From: Gordionus sp. m RMFG-2023
Lineage: Eukaryota; Nematomorpha; Gordioida; Chordodea; Parachordodidae
DNA: 64,000 nucleotides
Direction: 5' to 3'
NCBI RefSeq assembly: GCF_954871325.1
Contig: NC_088777.1
Span: 14,485,366-14,549,365, forward strand
Positions 1 through 43,500 of the stretch are shown here, one piece after another. Made by a program: the position numbers and the translations under genes. Positions within the stretch are counted from its first letter, which is position 1. Every line of letters begins with the position of its first letter. The notes under the pieces are model-generated. The model worked only from the letters and a program-made list of their open reading frames with translations, made no database searches and was not told the origin of the DNA.

Positions 1-1480
1 CCAATAAAGATTGCTCGTAATAGTTATCATATCGGTTTATAATGTCAGCTAGACATTTAAGAGATTTGATGTGATCGATGAATAACTTTGGTTTCTATTT
101 GTTATGTCAGATAAACCCCTGAGAGAATGTGAAGTTTCATAAGGTGTATTTAAAATTATGGATATAAAGTTAGTAAATAATCTAATTAAATTAGCAAACC
201 TGAAACAGGAGATTGATTAAAAATACTAGCGATAGTGTAATATGACATTTAAAAAAAATAGAAAGTATTACAAATTTTTTTTAAAAATATAAAGTTTTAA
301 AGTTAAATGTGAAGTTTTAATGTTAAAAAAAAGTAAATTATTGCAAGTTTAAAAAAAAATTATCAGAAGTTTCAATGTAAAGTTTTAGATAGTTAATTTT
401 TATAATATACATAACATCAAAAATAAAAATATTAAATTAATTATTAAAAACACTCACATAGTCGCACAATTTAAATGTGTATATTTAAAAATAAAGACAC
501 ACATGCACAACATATATAAATTTAAAAAATAATTATCTTGTGGGATGAGGCTACCTATGAAGCTATAGCCTTGTGATTGTAAAAAATAATACCGGAAGTA
601 ATAATGTTTATCTCAATATTTTTTTCCAAGTTTTTAAAAGTTTTAAAAACGATTTTTCTCAACAAGTTTTTTACAATAATTAAGGAAAATAAAATAATTT
701 TATAAGAATATGTTTTTACACATATACGGAAATGTGTTACAACAAACATATCATCAATCTAATTGTAATTAGGAAAGAATATATTTTATTGGTGAGTATT
801 TACTTTTTATTAATATTTTTATAAATGAAAGATTAAATAAAGAAAACTAACTATTAAATTGATCAGAGATGGTCATTTTATAACAGAAATAATTTACATA
901 TTGGACATATCCAGGCATCAAGTCAATCACGCTTTAAAGATATTTTGTGATTCCAGCTAATCTTGTTAAAAACTTGCCGAGGAAAATCTCCAAAAATTTA
1001 AAATTAATATATTGAATATATTTTAGCGAAATTGACAAGGACTGTTCCATAACATTAAAAGAATTAAAAGAAAAAATAAGATCAATTGACCTAGGGTTAT
1101 CAACAATAAGCCGATAAGTAAAAATCACCATTCATTTAAGAGTTTGCTTTTAATTTTATAGACATCAGTTCAAGATCATGAAGTATATTTTTCTCATGTA
1201 AAGTAATATATAAATCCTGACTTAGCCAAGACGCCTATTAACTATAAAACAACAATATATAAAAAAAAATTCATAATATTAACTATTTAGCTATAAATTA
1301 ATTTTTTAATTGATGTAGAATTATTTTAAGCAAATTAATTTATTTAGAATTTTTAAAAATAATTTATAGATATTCCGCTAACTTTTAATGAATTAATTAT
1401 AAGTTTAATGTAAAAAAAATATTTTTTAAATAAATGCTAGTTGAAAATATTATTATTTTAAGGTATATCTTTTATTACGC

Positions 1481-1585
1481 TTTTCCTTTCCTTTCTTTTC
1501 TTTTACTTTCATTTCCTTCCCTTCCATTTCCTTTCATTTCCTTTCCTTTCCTTTCCTTTCCTTTCCTTTCCTTTCCATTTCTTTT
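1481..1585. repeat. (TTTCC)n microsatellite
   Basis: Pure to slightly imperfect repeats of the pentamer TTTCC/CCTTT cover about 100 bases. The 3' half is nearly perfect and the 5' half is degenerate. Confidence 0.95.
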
Positions 1586-2454
1586 CTTATCTCATATTTT
1601 CTTTAGCTACTAGTTTCAAACTCTAATTCAAACTATCAAAACTCGTACTTTGACACAAATTGCGCCTTGATTATAAAGTAATTGATTAAAATTTAAAATA
1701 ATAATGATAACTTTTCCATTTATTATCAGACCTTAATTATAGCTCTCTCATCTTCTAACTTCGCATACTTCTTCATATATAAAATACACAAATCACATTC
1801 AAAATAAATTTATGATTATTTTTTTGAGAAAAAAATTCACATTTATATTTTTATATATTACTTAAAAATTTCGTTTTTTTTTAAAAATTTAATCATCATT
1901 ACATAATTTGCGTTAAAACGTGAGTTACTTAGAATTATATTATATAGAAATTAATGAGTCATATATGGTAATAGGAAAAAATATCTCAGGAAAAAACTCC
2001 ATGGAAAACCCCTAGAAATAAAACCTTAAAAATTTCAAATTAAAATAGTATTTTTTTTAATCATATTTGACGCTTATAATAACACTTTTTGAAATTCTCA
2101 TATATAACATAGAATTTATTATACAAGATCTTCTTCAAATCAAAAATAGAAGAGTGCTGGGGAATTATTAAGGATGCTTTATCATATATATATATATGGG
2201 GTTAGGTAAAGCAAGGTAATTTTTGATATATATTTTTTTTGCTAATTTTTATTTAGATTTTTTTATTTTACAAATTTGAATTTATATTTCTTATTAGTGG
2301 AGGATTGTTTTTATACACTCTTATATTTAGTATAAACTAGCAATAATTTATATTGATAAATAAATTTATAAGCGAGTGCCTATGGCAATATATTATATTG
2401 ATTAATTAAAAATTATATCAATGGAGTATCAAGGTAAGTCACAAGTAGCAATTC

Positions 2455-2605
2455 CAGTGGCGTCACTAGGGGGCGCAGGGGCTCGAGCCCCCTGAAACAT
2501 TTGAATAGCTTTCTGAAGCAAAAATTTTTTCAAAAAATTGCTCCTTAATATCCCCTTGAACTAAAAATAAATTTTTTTAATAGCCCCCTGAACGATTTCT
2601 TTTAT
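2455..2605. mobile_element. hAT-like element end (fragment)
   Basis: The stretch begins CAGTGGCGTCACTAGGGGGC, a form typical of hAT terminal repeats. A C/G-rich stretch with alternating CCCC and GGGG words follows. No matching right end or target-site duplication is clear, so this is a fragment. Confidence 0.4.
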
Positions 2606-4379
2606 AATTCTATTGAGTAATATATATTTTTAATTTTATTATTTAAAAATTAATAAGACTATCTAAATTTTTAATGAATACTATTATAATTATTAGATAA
2701 GATTAATACATATAAATTATATTTTCACTATATCAGCTTGCAATCAAATTATGTGTTAAAAATATATCAATATCACTCACTAAATATTAATTTAGCAGTA
2801 ACCGTTGAAACTTAATTGACCTTTATTACTTAAATTATTATATAACCCTAATTAAATAAATATAATCATTTATTAATTGAAAATTAACAAATTTAATATA
2901 GTAATTAGCCGAGTTCAAAATCACTAATCAACTATATTATTGATTTTTAAATTTATTTATCATGTCTCTTCCTAAAATTATTTTCTAGGTCCAAATCCAA
3001 ATAAGTATAATAGATTTATTTATAAAAAGTAAGTAGACATCTATTATAATAATCCTCAAAAACGTCAATCAAATTTAGCCAATAGTGTTCTTTTAAAATA
3101 TATTTTGATAATAGCCAAATCGGTCCAATAGGAATCACCTTACACACGAAACATTCATATACTTACCATTTCATTCACTTCACATAGCAAAGCAATGGTA
3201 TCCAGATGGCAAGTAAATTTTTAATATTAATAAATAATTCTTAATTATTTTAGTTAGAAAATCAAACATTTTTTATTCCTCCTCCTAAATCTATAAAAAT
3301 ATCAGTCCAGAAGAACAACAATGTGCATTGAATGCACTGAATATATGCCTAATATTATACATATTCCTGATCAGTAGAACTTTTAACGCATCAAGTACCA
3401 ATTCAATAGGAATAAGAGATTTATTTAAATACTATTTTAATTCTTGAATTTATGTATAATTTAGAATTTTATACCATTATATCAGAGTTCCATAAAGATA
3501 AAGGAGATGCAAATATTTACTTTTTATAGTTTTATAAAATTCAAATATCTAATAGATTATAGAATGGATCCTTCCTTAAGGGCTTTTAATAATGGAAGGC
3601 ACTAAATACACCTTGATAACACAAAACCTCATCTAGCAGGAATAAATTTTTAGATTATAAGTTACAAATACAAATAAATAACACATAAATAAAATTACTA
3701 AATATATACATCATTAACATATTTTATAAAAATAATGGAAAATTTTAGAATAACCCCAAATAAATATAAATTTTTAAATAACACCTCATAAGATAGGAAA
3801 ATTTTGTATATTTTCTCATAACTTCATAATTGTAGAATGTATGTTATTCATATCTTATTATAACATTTTTGATTAAATGTATAACCTTTTTGTTTTACTT
3901 ATATATAATTTTACTATGATTGAAGTTGACCTCCTATTATTTGTTAACTAAGACATGTAATTTAATAAATGTCTTAAATTTAATTTTATATTTTGTAACT
4001 AAGTAATAAATCATTGGAAGGGTGGTGGTTTGTTTAAATTTAAATTAAGATGAGCATATTTTCAGCATGGTACTTATTACCAGGAGCCAACCAGTAGAAT
4101 GATAAGTAAATCAGATATTTACCTTTCATTTGATGATAATTTTGAAAAATTTTCCATTTAAAATGGCAAAAATATGTGTACATAGACAGATTTAATTCTT
4201 ATAAACCCCTTCCATCAGACCTATTTTTCTGGGTCCAAGGAATAAATTATTTTGGGTTTTCCTGGACTTGAGAAATTTTTTTCACCATTATTATGGTCTT
4301 GGACATATCTTGAGAAACATTTTTCATAATTATTATAGTCTTAGATTCCTGTAAATTTTTTAATTTTAAATAAGGCCTA

Positions 4380-5165
4380 GAAATTGGCCTGAAAATTTCT
4401 TTTGAAGACATTGCAAGGCCTGATCAAAAACCAAGGCCTATGCAACTTTCATATTCTGATTGTATTTTTAAATGCATTGTGACTTATATATATTTTATTT
4501 CAGTTCTCAACTCAAAATAATTATGGTCTTTGGCGAGTTTGAGAAAATTTTCCCATTTGCGAGGACCTAGCTTGGGAATTTTTTTAATATTAGGCATAGG
4601 TGTAATATTTAACATATAATATTTATATGGTCCTCAGGTAAAAGCTAATTTAAATATATTTTTATTCAAAAAAAAGTATCTACTCTTAGTCTTAATGGAT
4701 TGGCCTTGGTCAAGTGAGCTGGGTTAAAATAGAATAAAAAAAATAGTTATGGTTTTTAGAGATTTAAAATTTTTTTATAAAATTATTAAGGGTTGGGCTG
4801 GGCTTGGAAAATATTTTTGCAGGCCTGGGCTTGACCTGATCAAAAAACAAAGGCCCGTGAAAATCTGATTTTGATTGTATTTTTAAATTCATTATGATTA
4901 TTTAAATATTTTATTTCAGTTCTCAACTACCAAAATTTTTATGATATTTCATTGGGCTTGGAAGAATTTTTCAAAATTATTATGGTTTTGTACTTTGCCT
5001 GGAAATTTTTTTTAATATTAAATATTAGGTATAAGTGATCAGTAATATTTAACAAATAATATTGGTATTATCAAGTAAAAGCTTTAAATTTATTCTTACT
5101 CAAATACACTTAGTTTTAATGGTTTGAACCTGGCCTGAAGGGGGGAGGGGGTAAAAAGAATAAAA
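4380..5165. repeat. Diverged tandem duplication, period about 415 bp
   Basis: Two consecutive blocks share a long collinear series of words. Examples are TGATTGTATTTTTAAA at 4457 and 4872, TTTATTTCAGTTCTCAACT in both, and the pair GGCCTGATCAAAAA / GACCTGATCAAAAA. The copies differ by many substitutions and small indels, so the duplication is old. No coding sense was found in it. Confidence 0.8.
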
Positions 5166-5720
5166 ATTGGATATTATTTTCAAATAAAAGGTAACATCTA
5201 GCATAAAAGTAAGAAGAAAATTCTCATTCCCCGTCATTTTTGAAGGGCTATCTACTAGTATAATTTATAATACTCTATAATATATAATTATTTATAAAAT
5301 ATTAGATAAAATGCCACTTTTACAGACGTATTTAACAGCTATATAATGTATTACTGTTAATACTTTTTAACGCCATCTATTTATTTAAAATAATTTTAAA
5401 ATTAAACGACTTATTATTCATCCCACAATGGATGTAATAAATTAGATATCTTTTCTTCTCTTTTTTACTTGTTTTTAGGAAAGCTATCTTTTTCTTCTTT
5501 AAAAAACAGTTTTGAGTTATGATAAAATTGTATTAAATACACGTTTTATTATAGATAGATAATTATATCACATTTTATATTGATTATAATTTTATTTTAT
5601 TTTTTTTAATAATTTACATTTTATTTTATTTTCGTCACGAATTACATTTTTATTCTCCTTATATATCTTTTTTTTAACAATAAAAAAATAACTATTTGTG
5701 TGAAAATACAAATTGACATA

Positions 5721-6297
5721 GGTTACAGATTAAATCATGGGGAAATTTTCATATATTATTTTTTTTTTATTTTTTTTTAATATTTTTTTTTTATTTATTT
5801 ATTTTTAAATTTTTTATTTATTTTTTTTAGATTGTCTGGATTTTGGTAGAAATTTTTGAATGTTACCTTTTTCTTTCAATTGGCATATTTTTAGATGTTT
5901 TTTGATAAATAAATATCGTGTGGATTTTGAAGGAAATTTTTTGATACAATATCAAAGTTTTTTAAATTTAACATTGTATATATGTTATGTTTATTCAAAT
6001 AAATTGATTAATTATTTAGTATACCTATTTTTATTAAATTCTTAAATATACTCTGTTTTTCTAAATTCTTAAATATACTTTTTTTACTAAATTCTTAAAT
6101 ATACTCTTTTTTTCTAAATTCTTAAATATACTCTTTTTTTCTAAATTCTTAAATATACTTAAGATTTTTTTTAAATTTAAAAAAAATAATAAATAAAAAT
6201 ATATATTTAAAAAAAATAAATAAAAAAAAAATATTAAAAAAAAAATAAATAAAAAAAAATAATATATGAAAATTTCCCCATGATTTAATCTGTTACC
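5721..6297. mobile_element. Palindromic MITE with long inverted ends
   Basis: The outer 35-40 bases are inverted copies. The left end reads GGTTACAGATTAAATCATGG and the right end, reverse-complemented, reads GGTAACAGATTAAATCATGG. Both continue into GGAAATTTTCATATATTATT. The arms then run into poly-A/T tracts. The centre holds a short minisatellite (next entry). The superfamily is not clear because no target-site duplication could be fixed. Confidence 0.8.
6030..6161. repeat. Minisatellite inside the MITE, unit about 26 bp
   Basis: The words TAAATTCTTAAATATACTC plus a T run recur five times in a row with little variation. Confidence 0.85.
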
Positions 6298-7424
6298 AAA
6301 AAATGTAACGTTAAAATCATATATAAAAAAATGTTAATATAAAATTTTCACCGATTAAAATTAAATACAAATTGATATATAATAAAATAAATCAATTGCC
6401 AAAATAAATAATAAAATAACATCGATCAACATATTCAGCAAGTTAAATTTTTAATACGAATATATTTTTGATATTTTACAAACCACTATTATTTTAAGAT
6501 ATAATATACCAACTAGAAGTAGCGCGACAATATATAAAATCTTAATTGATATAATATTCTGTTCCTTATTTTATAGTTTGAAAATGTTTCATTCTAATAT
6601 GGCATCCTTGCCGTATAAATAACTCAAGACTTCAATATATTTGCATAAATATTTCGTTCAAAGATTTTTAGTGTTTTTATTTTATCAATTTATCCAACAT
6701 AATAAATTCTGATATGAGTTAACATCGTGAGTGTCATGGCTATGACTGAAAATTTAACAGAATTTTATTTGTGTTGCTATGTAATTTAAGATTATTATTA
6801 CACCTGCCGAGAGCATATGATTGCATATTTTAGATAAACAATAATGGTCAACTCTGTAGTCGTTTATATATCATTAAAAATGAAAGTTAAAGAAATTTAA
6901 TATCTCACGATAATTTTCTCGATTACTTATCTAGCTTCCATCATGTCATCTAAGAGGGCCATATAGTTATATGATTTGGATTGTTTGTTTATACTCTCTT
7001 CTTCAAGAATTATTGATTTGGTTTAGGCCTATGAATTTTTCCTTATTAGTCCATTCTATAAAACATTGTCTAAAATGGTAACAGAGAGTTTTATTTGTTT
7101 CGTGACCTTTTGTCAATGTAACTTGCTAAGAATTATATATCCTTATGTTGATTTCCATTATCAATTGAGGCATATGTATGAATTTATTAACCTTTATTTT
7201 TAACACTTGTAATTATTTAGACGCTAAATTATTATATATCAGCAATCGAAAATATTAAATACTGTAATAAATAGATTTTGTATTAGAAAATATTATTTTT
7301 AGAAATGTCTAGTATTGTTTTAATTATTTATATGCTAGATTATTTGTATGCAAAATATAATAAATGACAAAATATGAAATTCAGAATAATTGTTTAGTTA
7401 GCAAATTTTAAAAAAGTTTAATAT

Positions 7425-7552
7425 ATTAATATAAAACCCGGCCGAAGGCAAGGCAAAAGCGGGGGCAAAACAGTGGTATGGGGGCTTCGCTCCCATTAAT
7501 TTTTTTTTAGTTGAGCCCCCTGATATTGTAAAGGCTAGCGACATCCCTGAGC
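7425..7552. mobile_element. hAT-like MITE fragment
   Basis: A GC-richer island contains GGGGGCTTCGCTCCC and AGCCCCCTG and ends in CTAGCGACATCCCTG. Reversed, that end reads CAGGGATGTCGCTAG, a hAT-style terminus. The left limit is uncertain. Confidence 0.4.
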
Positions 7553-9161
7553 AATTCTCAATTTTAAACACGTAGAATTGAACGATTTCCTTTAGAAACT
7601 TGGAATGTGAATCAGAGCACTTTATCCTACGAAGAACGCCCAAATAAAGAATGCGATGCGAAGTTTGGAATCCTCGTTTTTCTAATCTGGTTGGGAATTA
7701 ACACCCATCAATCTGGGTATTGATTAAAAAAATGAAATGCGCGGTGACTACTGTGAAAGTAAACTTGAACGATGGCGTGTAGATAGTTGAACGCCAAAAA
7801 CAAAATCGCAGAGTTATAATACCCAGATTAGGTTAAAGAAACTTTGCGAGGAATACTGTGATGGGGTGAGAAGCCTTCTAAATTTTATAAGAGCGATTAT
7901 ATTCGATGTCAACCTATATAATTATTATTCTAAATTATTAAATTTATATACATAATCATGATTTACCAATAAAATAAATATATATTATTACAAAATTTTG
8001 TCAAATTTAACCTTAATATCGTAATTATGGATGGATATTATAATTTGATTTTAATGAAAATAAGAAATACATTTACTATTTCACTGTGGTATTTTTCCCC
8101 AGTAGCAATTTGAACTTCAGTATTTTATATTGTTTAAGCATTTTTTATGGAGGGTATATGAGTATTCTTTAAATAATGAATTAGGGCTTAAAATAATTTG
8201 CCTATTAATATATTATATTTTTATAATATATTTTTCTAATAATACTAATTTGTCTATACTTTATAAATATGAGCATATCCATTATAATTCAAATAAAAAT
8301 ATACCTATATTATTAGGTCTTAAGTAAATTCTATAATTATGAAAAAGAAATTCCGAGGTTTTTTTTCGGCGGGTCTTTTTCCATAGGTTTTTTCTGCGAT
8401 TTTTTTTCCTGGAGGTTTATTTTCCGGGGTTTTTTTCCGGGATTCGTCATATATATATATATGTCATTTTCTTTCTTGTAATTGTAGCGAGAGAGACTTA
8501 ATCATGGAAACTTATTCAATTAAGTTAATGCCGCATATAATCCGTATGATGGATGTTTATAAATATATCTAAGGTTAAAAAAATTAAAAATTTTTATTTT
8601 AATTAATAAATAATTATATTAGCTCCAATAATAGATAGGAGCATATTTAATTGTTAATCTATATAAGTTAGTTACTCTTATGTTTCTATATGTGCTCCAT
8701 GCAGAATAAGAGTAAATCTAACCTAGTCAACATAATCAAAATCTTAATTTAAGCAGACATGAGATTTTATTTATTTTTTCATTGCCAATGGGCTTTTAGG
8801 TAGGTGCCTCTACCTCCTGCGCGCACATGTAACTGCAGCTTACCAAAAAATCTTGGATAGTCCTACTCATAATTATTTCCCTTAATTGTTTTCTCAGTTT
8901 GATGTGCTTTATGAGGGAACCAAGCTTTTCTGTGGCATATAAAACGAATACGGTACTAAATATTACGTTATTTGTCCGTTTTACCTATGTATTTAGTGGA
9001 CTTTTAATATTTTTAGGAATTTCGTGAAAAAGCAGTCAGGTTGAACAAAAGGATTACTTATTAATATTTAGAGGAGATACAATATATGTGGTAATATAAT
9101 TAAAATATATTATATATATAGCCTAATTTATAATATATTAAATGATAATTTAAGATGGTAG

Positions 9162-38211
<29,050 letters not shown>

Positions 38212-40436
38212 ATTTGAATATCATCAAATTTAAATTTTTTGATAACGTTTACTAATAGAAATCTCAATATCTAATAGTGTATATAATTTTGCCCCAATTA
38301 TTATTTTTTCCATTGAGTATATTATTTTTTCCCAATTTGAATGGATTTTCGGTGCAAAAAGGCATCAAGGACAACCTTATTAAAATTTTCATGTTTTAAA
38401 ACTATTTCCCACTTGTTAGCATTGTTTAAATATTTTTTTAAAAAATAGCTTTGGTGGGGAAGATTCATAACCAACTTTCTTTTATCGCAATAAATTCCTC
38501 ATTATTTTTTATGATGCAATGAAATGAAGACTTTAAAGTCTACCTTTAAAAGTTTTGACCTAATTACGATTTGCAAAAATAAATTTTGATTTCTTGATAT
38601 TATCTATATGTAATTAAGCCGCAACGAATTTTTTTTAGATAATGAAATTATGTGTTATCTAATTTTATGCAAGCAAAAAACATAATGCATTTTTGTATTT
38701 TTTTTCTATATTTTCACCCCATCCTCTCGCTTAAAAATTACGCTCGCTTATGCGCTTCTTTGCACTGGCACAATTTTATTAAAATTGATATGAAGGAAAA
38801 AATAATATTATTTTTACCTTGTAAATTTTATAAAATATTGTATAATTCGATTAATTTTGTAATATATTTTTTTAAAGAATTATACGATTAATTTTTTGCA
38901 ACAAAAAATGGTAAAAATATTTCAAAAAAAATATAAAATTATTTTTTAAAAAAAATTTAAAAAAAATATTGAATTTTAATAAATTTAAAATATATATGAT
39001 TTTTAAAAAAGAAAATATGCCTATTAAATTTGGTTATGGATGTCTGTTTAGCCCAATATTTATTTGGCTGTATTGTTTTTAATTAAATTCTTTCAATATT
39101 ATAGAATTGTTAAATTGAACAAAAATTCTCTTACTGATGGCACCATTTCCTTTATACGATATAAGCTATAAAAGAAATAATATTTTTTTTATTTGAATAG
39201 GAGAGGGTCTCCAAAATTTTGTACGTGAGTAACATTTTTTAAACTTTGTTGAATGAATTATTTTTTTCAAAATTATTCACTTTAACTGTAATTTAAGGAA
39301 AAAATTATATTAACTCCATAAATTTATTATGCTATGTTACAAAGTATGATATAATTGGAATCATACTAATAATTTTGTAAATACTTATAAAAATATATAA
39401 TAATATATAAAATATATATTTGATCCATAATATTTTCAATAACATTCAATAATATGCCTTATAATTATTGCAAAGGAATGTTATTGACTTTTTAAATACT
39501 TAGGTTTGAATATTGCTAAAAATTACTTTTGTTTATTCTTGTAACAAAAAACAGACGATTTCATTTTCAAATTTTAGTTTTAAACAATTGCTATTAATTA
39601 TTAATTTTTTAAATCTTTATAATAATTTCTTTAAAAAATTTACTCGACTAACATTAAAATGGTTGGATAAAATTTTTATAAATTTTTTTAAAATTATTAT
39701 TATTTACAAAATCTGTCATTCATTATTTACTTCAAATTTTAAGTTTTAAACTATAATTAAATTAAATATTTAGAAGATTTTTTAAATATTCTATTTTCTC
39801 AAGAAAGTTTAAAAAGAAACCATTCATATTATTCATTCACAATATTTCACAACGCAGAAACACAACATATTTTTTCTTAATTTTTGCAAAAAATATATTT
39901 TTTTAATTTATAAATTTAAACTTTCTAGCTTTTATTATCATTTTTATTTCTTTAAATTATATTTTAAAAATTATGTGGTTTTCTATCTTTTCATAGGTAT
40001 CGGAATAATTTTATTCTGTCATAAAATGTATTATAATTATCTTATTAATTTAATTCATATGATTTTTGTAATATATATTATATATTTATCTGCTTAACAC
40101 TTCTATACTTTTTTTTATTATTATTTAGATCAAAAATTATTTTTGTAAATATAGTATTAAAAATTTGTAATTGAATACAAAAATTAATTAAAAAATTGAT
40201 TTATTGTTACTTGCAAAATATAACTATAAACTATAATTACGAAATAATATTTTAATTAAGAAGAAACTATCTTTTCTTTCATTCATCCAAATTTTCATAT
40301 TTTTTTCTCTCCTTCATTCCACCTATCTTGATGATACCCTTGATTGCAAAATGGGCATTTCATAGTTATATTGGTTGATAAACAGGTGTCACATATCAAT
40401 TTATTACATAGGTATTTGTTTGGTTTTTTAAAATAT
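38212..40436. other. Spacer between convergent HIPK and ClC 3' ends
   Basis: This is AT-rich (mostly over 80 percent A+T) and has no recognised exon. It must hold the 3' UTRs of both genes. AATAAA on the minus strand near 40200-40205 is a candidate signal for ClC. Confidence 0.7.
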
Positions 40437-40544
40437 TTATATCATTTGATCTATCATATCCTTATAAGAGATCATGCCTAGAAGTTTTCCTAGTGAAGTC
40501 ACATATAAATTATCTATCTTGAGGACAGAAAAAAGTTCATGAAC
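40437..40544 (-). CDS. CLCN2-like: ClC exon 18: second CBS domain, stop
   Basis: It reads [20 protein letters not shown] then [15 protein letters not shown], the counterpart of [29 protein letters not shown]. It ends in TAA. Acceptor AAACAAG. Confidence 0.92.
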   Translation of the reverse strand, partial: VHELFSVLKIDNLYVTSLGKLLGMISYKDMIDQMI

Positions 40545-43500
40545 CTTGTTTTTATTATATTTTTTTTAAAGAAAAAATTGAAAATGAATAATTCTTGAAA
40601 TAAATTAATGGCGATGTGATGTGATATCGGGATAGGAAATCTATGGGTTACTTACAGAAATTTTTAAATTTGAAAAATATCTGACCAGAAATGTATTCCA
40701 GCATGTGCAGAGTACCCACAATAAATATAAAAAAATTTTACCATAAACTTTTGAACTATTAATTTATATCGATTTTTTAAATATAAATAAAAGTAAGTAT
40801 ACACGATGGTTTGCTACAAATTGTTTATCAGTATGGTAATCTGCATATTTTCTAATATATTTCCAATTAAATCAGATTTTTTGAAATTTAAAAATTACTC
40901 TAAGTGAATAATTTTAAAATTGAATGATTCCGACTCCCCGTGGATATTTAAAATTAAATTTAAGTTAAAGTGCACGATCATAATGCAGTAGAATCGACTC
41001 TGGGTCATTAAACTATTTCTGCATATTAATGACCTCTTAGCACTTTAATTTATAATATTATTGATTAAGTAAGTTACAATGAATCACCCCATAGATGATG
41101 ATAATACGACGTCGATTATTGATGGCATCGATTAAAATTTGGAAGAAAAGTACTACCCCCCCCCCCATCCAATATCGCTGCCTTCCGTTGATACTGAATA
41201 ATTTGTTTCAACCTTTTGATCCTCTGCATTATCTTGAGTTATTATACTAGAAAAAAAAAGAATCTTAGCCTGGTAATAATGTAAGAAACATCTAGTCGCA
41301 TGATTATTTTCATTTTTTTAAAAAATAATTTTATGAGTTGAACAATAGAGAAAGTCTATAATTTAAAAATTATGAATCAACGCAACGTACAGGCCCCTAT
41401 TCAAATTCGTTTTTTTGAAACAGGTATATGTCGGAAGAAGAATAAACGAATAGAAAAACCTGGATGATGAGAAGGAGGGGAGGGAGGGTATTTTATAAAA
41501 AACATATTTTACCAAATATGTTCAAATTTACACATTCGCCAGACTTGAGAAAAGTAAACCTGGGCATGACCTGTACGCTATAATTATAAATTTTAATTCG
41601 AGTTTAACCTTGCACGATGAAATTCTAATGGAATTTTATTTTCTATTTTTAAGGTAAAAAAAAATATAAGTTTTATTTCTTAGGGCGTGTCCTAGCCCGA
41701 TTTAATTTTTGTTTTGAATTCTATTCAGAACAGCGGTCGGGGCACCATTTTATATGTGTAGATTTATGGCATAAATCACTTTAGAATCTTATAAAGTAAA
41801 AAAACATGAGCCACACAGCCTTAGGGTTTTTTTTGAATTAGAAGACTTAAATCTTTAAATTATTAGAATTTAGTACGATTTTGAGAGAAAATGTTTTTAG
41901 ATGTTGAACATTTTAAAAATAATTATCAAGCTACAAATTGTTTGAATGTATATTTTAGATCATAATCTGCTTTTACAAAAAAAAATAAACATTAAAATTT
42001 GAATTGAAACAAACCCAGCTTAATTTTATATCTCTAAACTAAAATTTAGAGTTTATCCAAATATTCATAATTTTAATAAATATTCCTTCAAAGCTTAATA
42101 GATCAATCTTGTATATCAATTTTTATTATCTTAAAAGGTTCAATTTACTTTAATCAACGTTACATTTGGTAAAATTTGTATAGACGAAATCATTTTATTT
42201 TTTTTGATCAACTCTTCAAAATCGATTCTCTCCACAATTCTGGAAATCTTTCTATCCAAATTTGTTGCCTAAAATTAGATTTAAAATAATTATACTCGCC
42301 AGAGTTAGTTTTATATAAAACTTCTTAAAATGGTTTTAATTGATAACAATTGAATTATTTTTTGAGAAGTTCTTATTATCTTTCTACACTTATAAATCTT
42401 ATATTAAAAATGTTTTATGGTTAAATATGTTAAAATATAATTTTACTCGATTTCCTGTTATCACCAATCTGTCTTCATTTGGTTTAAACAATAAGTTCTG
42501 AGAATTTGGGCACCACTCTTTGGGTGACATTCCTAACAAATTTTCTAACACCGATCTTTTAACTGTTCCTAAAAAGGTGAACTTATCTGGACAGGAAAAA
42601 TAATTTTTTTTTATTATAATAATTTTGCGGTATTTTAATATAGTTTTTAAAAAAACCCGAATTTTATTGAAATGATTAAAATATTTGGGAAAAACTTATA
42701 TATTAGAATTTTAATGTCTTTTTCGTTTTGATTCTTTATAAAATGTTGATCTCCCTATTTTTATCCACATAAAAAAGATATGTAAAAAGTACTAAAGTCG
42801 AAAATGGTGATGTTTCCACATACTGATCTTTCAAAAAAACTTTATAATAAAATTAGAAAAATAATTTTTTATAAAAAAACTTAATTAAATATTTGTTGCA
42901 ATTTCTTTACCCAATCTTATTGTAAACTTACCATAAAAAAGTTTCACCGGAAATAAAAACAAGAAGATACCATTTTTCTGATATTGAATTTCTTTTTAAA
43001 ATGAATATATCAATAATATTTTAATAAAACTTTTATCATCGACTATAGGGATTTCTTCAAAATTAACTTTTTCCAGCAAATTTTTCAAGTCACTATGAGT
43101 GAAACACAATTCTACGCATTGCATATCGCAGGCCCTCCTCATAATTTCGCTAACGCTCTTGTCTCTTATTCTTTATATAATGTACTAAGTAGTAATTTTT
43201 AAAAAAAGTTCGGCCGCAGGCGGGTTCTGGCAAAAATATTTAAACCTTGAATAATGTAAATTTATGTTGAAATGAATAATCCAGCCCGGCAAAGAAATTT
43301 TTGTAGAATATTTTTTAGGGCAGAGCCAACAATATTACGAGCCGGGCCGTGCTGAACTCTACTATAAATGTTTCTTTAATAAAATCAAATTTCATGCAAT
43401 TTAACTGAAGCATCATATAAATTTAAATCTAACCTCTTTGAATGGGTCATAAGATCGGGTAAAAATGGCAACTTTTTTGTCATTATAATGACATCGTATA

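Noticed and set aside
39513-39749. 78-codon plus-strand frame rich in Phe, Ile and Lys
   Set aside because: Composition is what extreme AT content gives by chance. No homology and no splice context.
42910-42995. Possible ClC exon [14 protein letters not shown]
   Set aside because: Exons at 43031-43164 and 42447-42586 join directly in phase and already cover this part of CBS1, so it is intronic.
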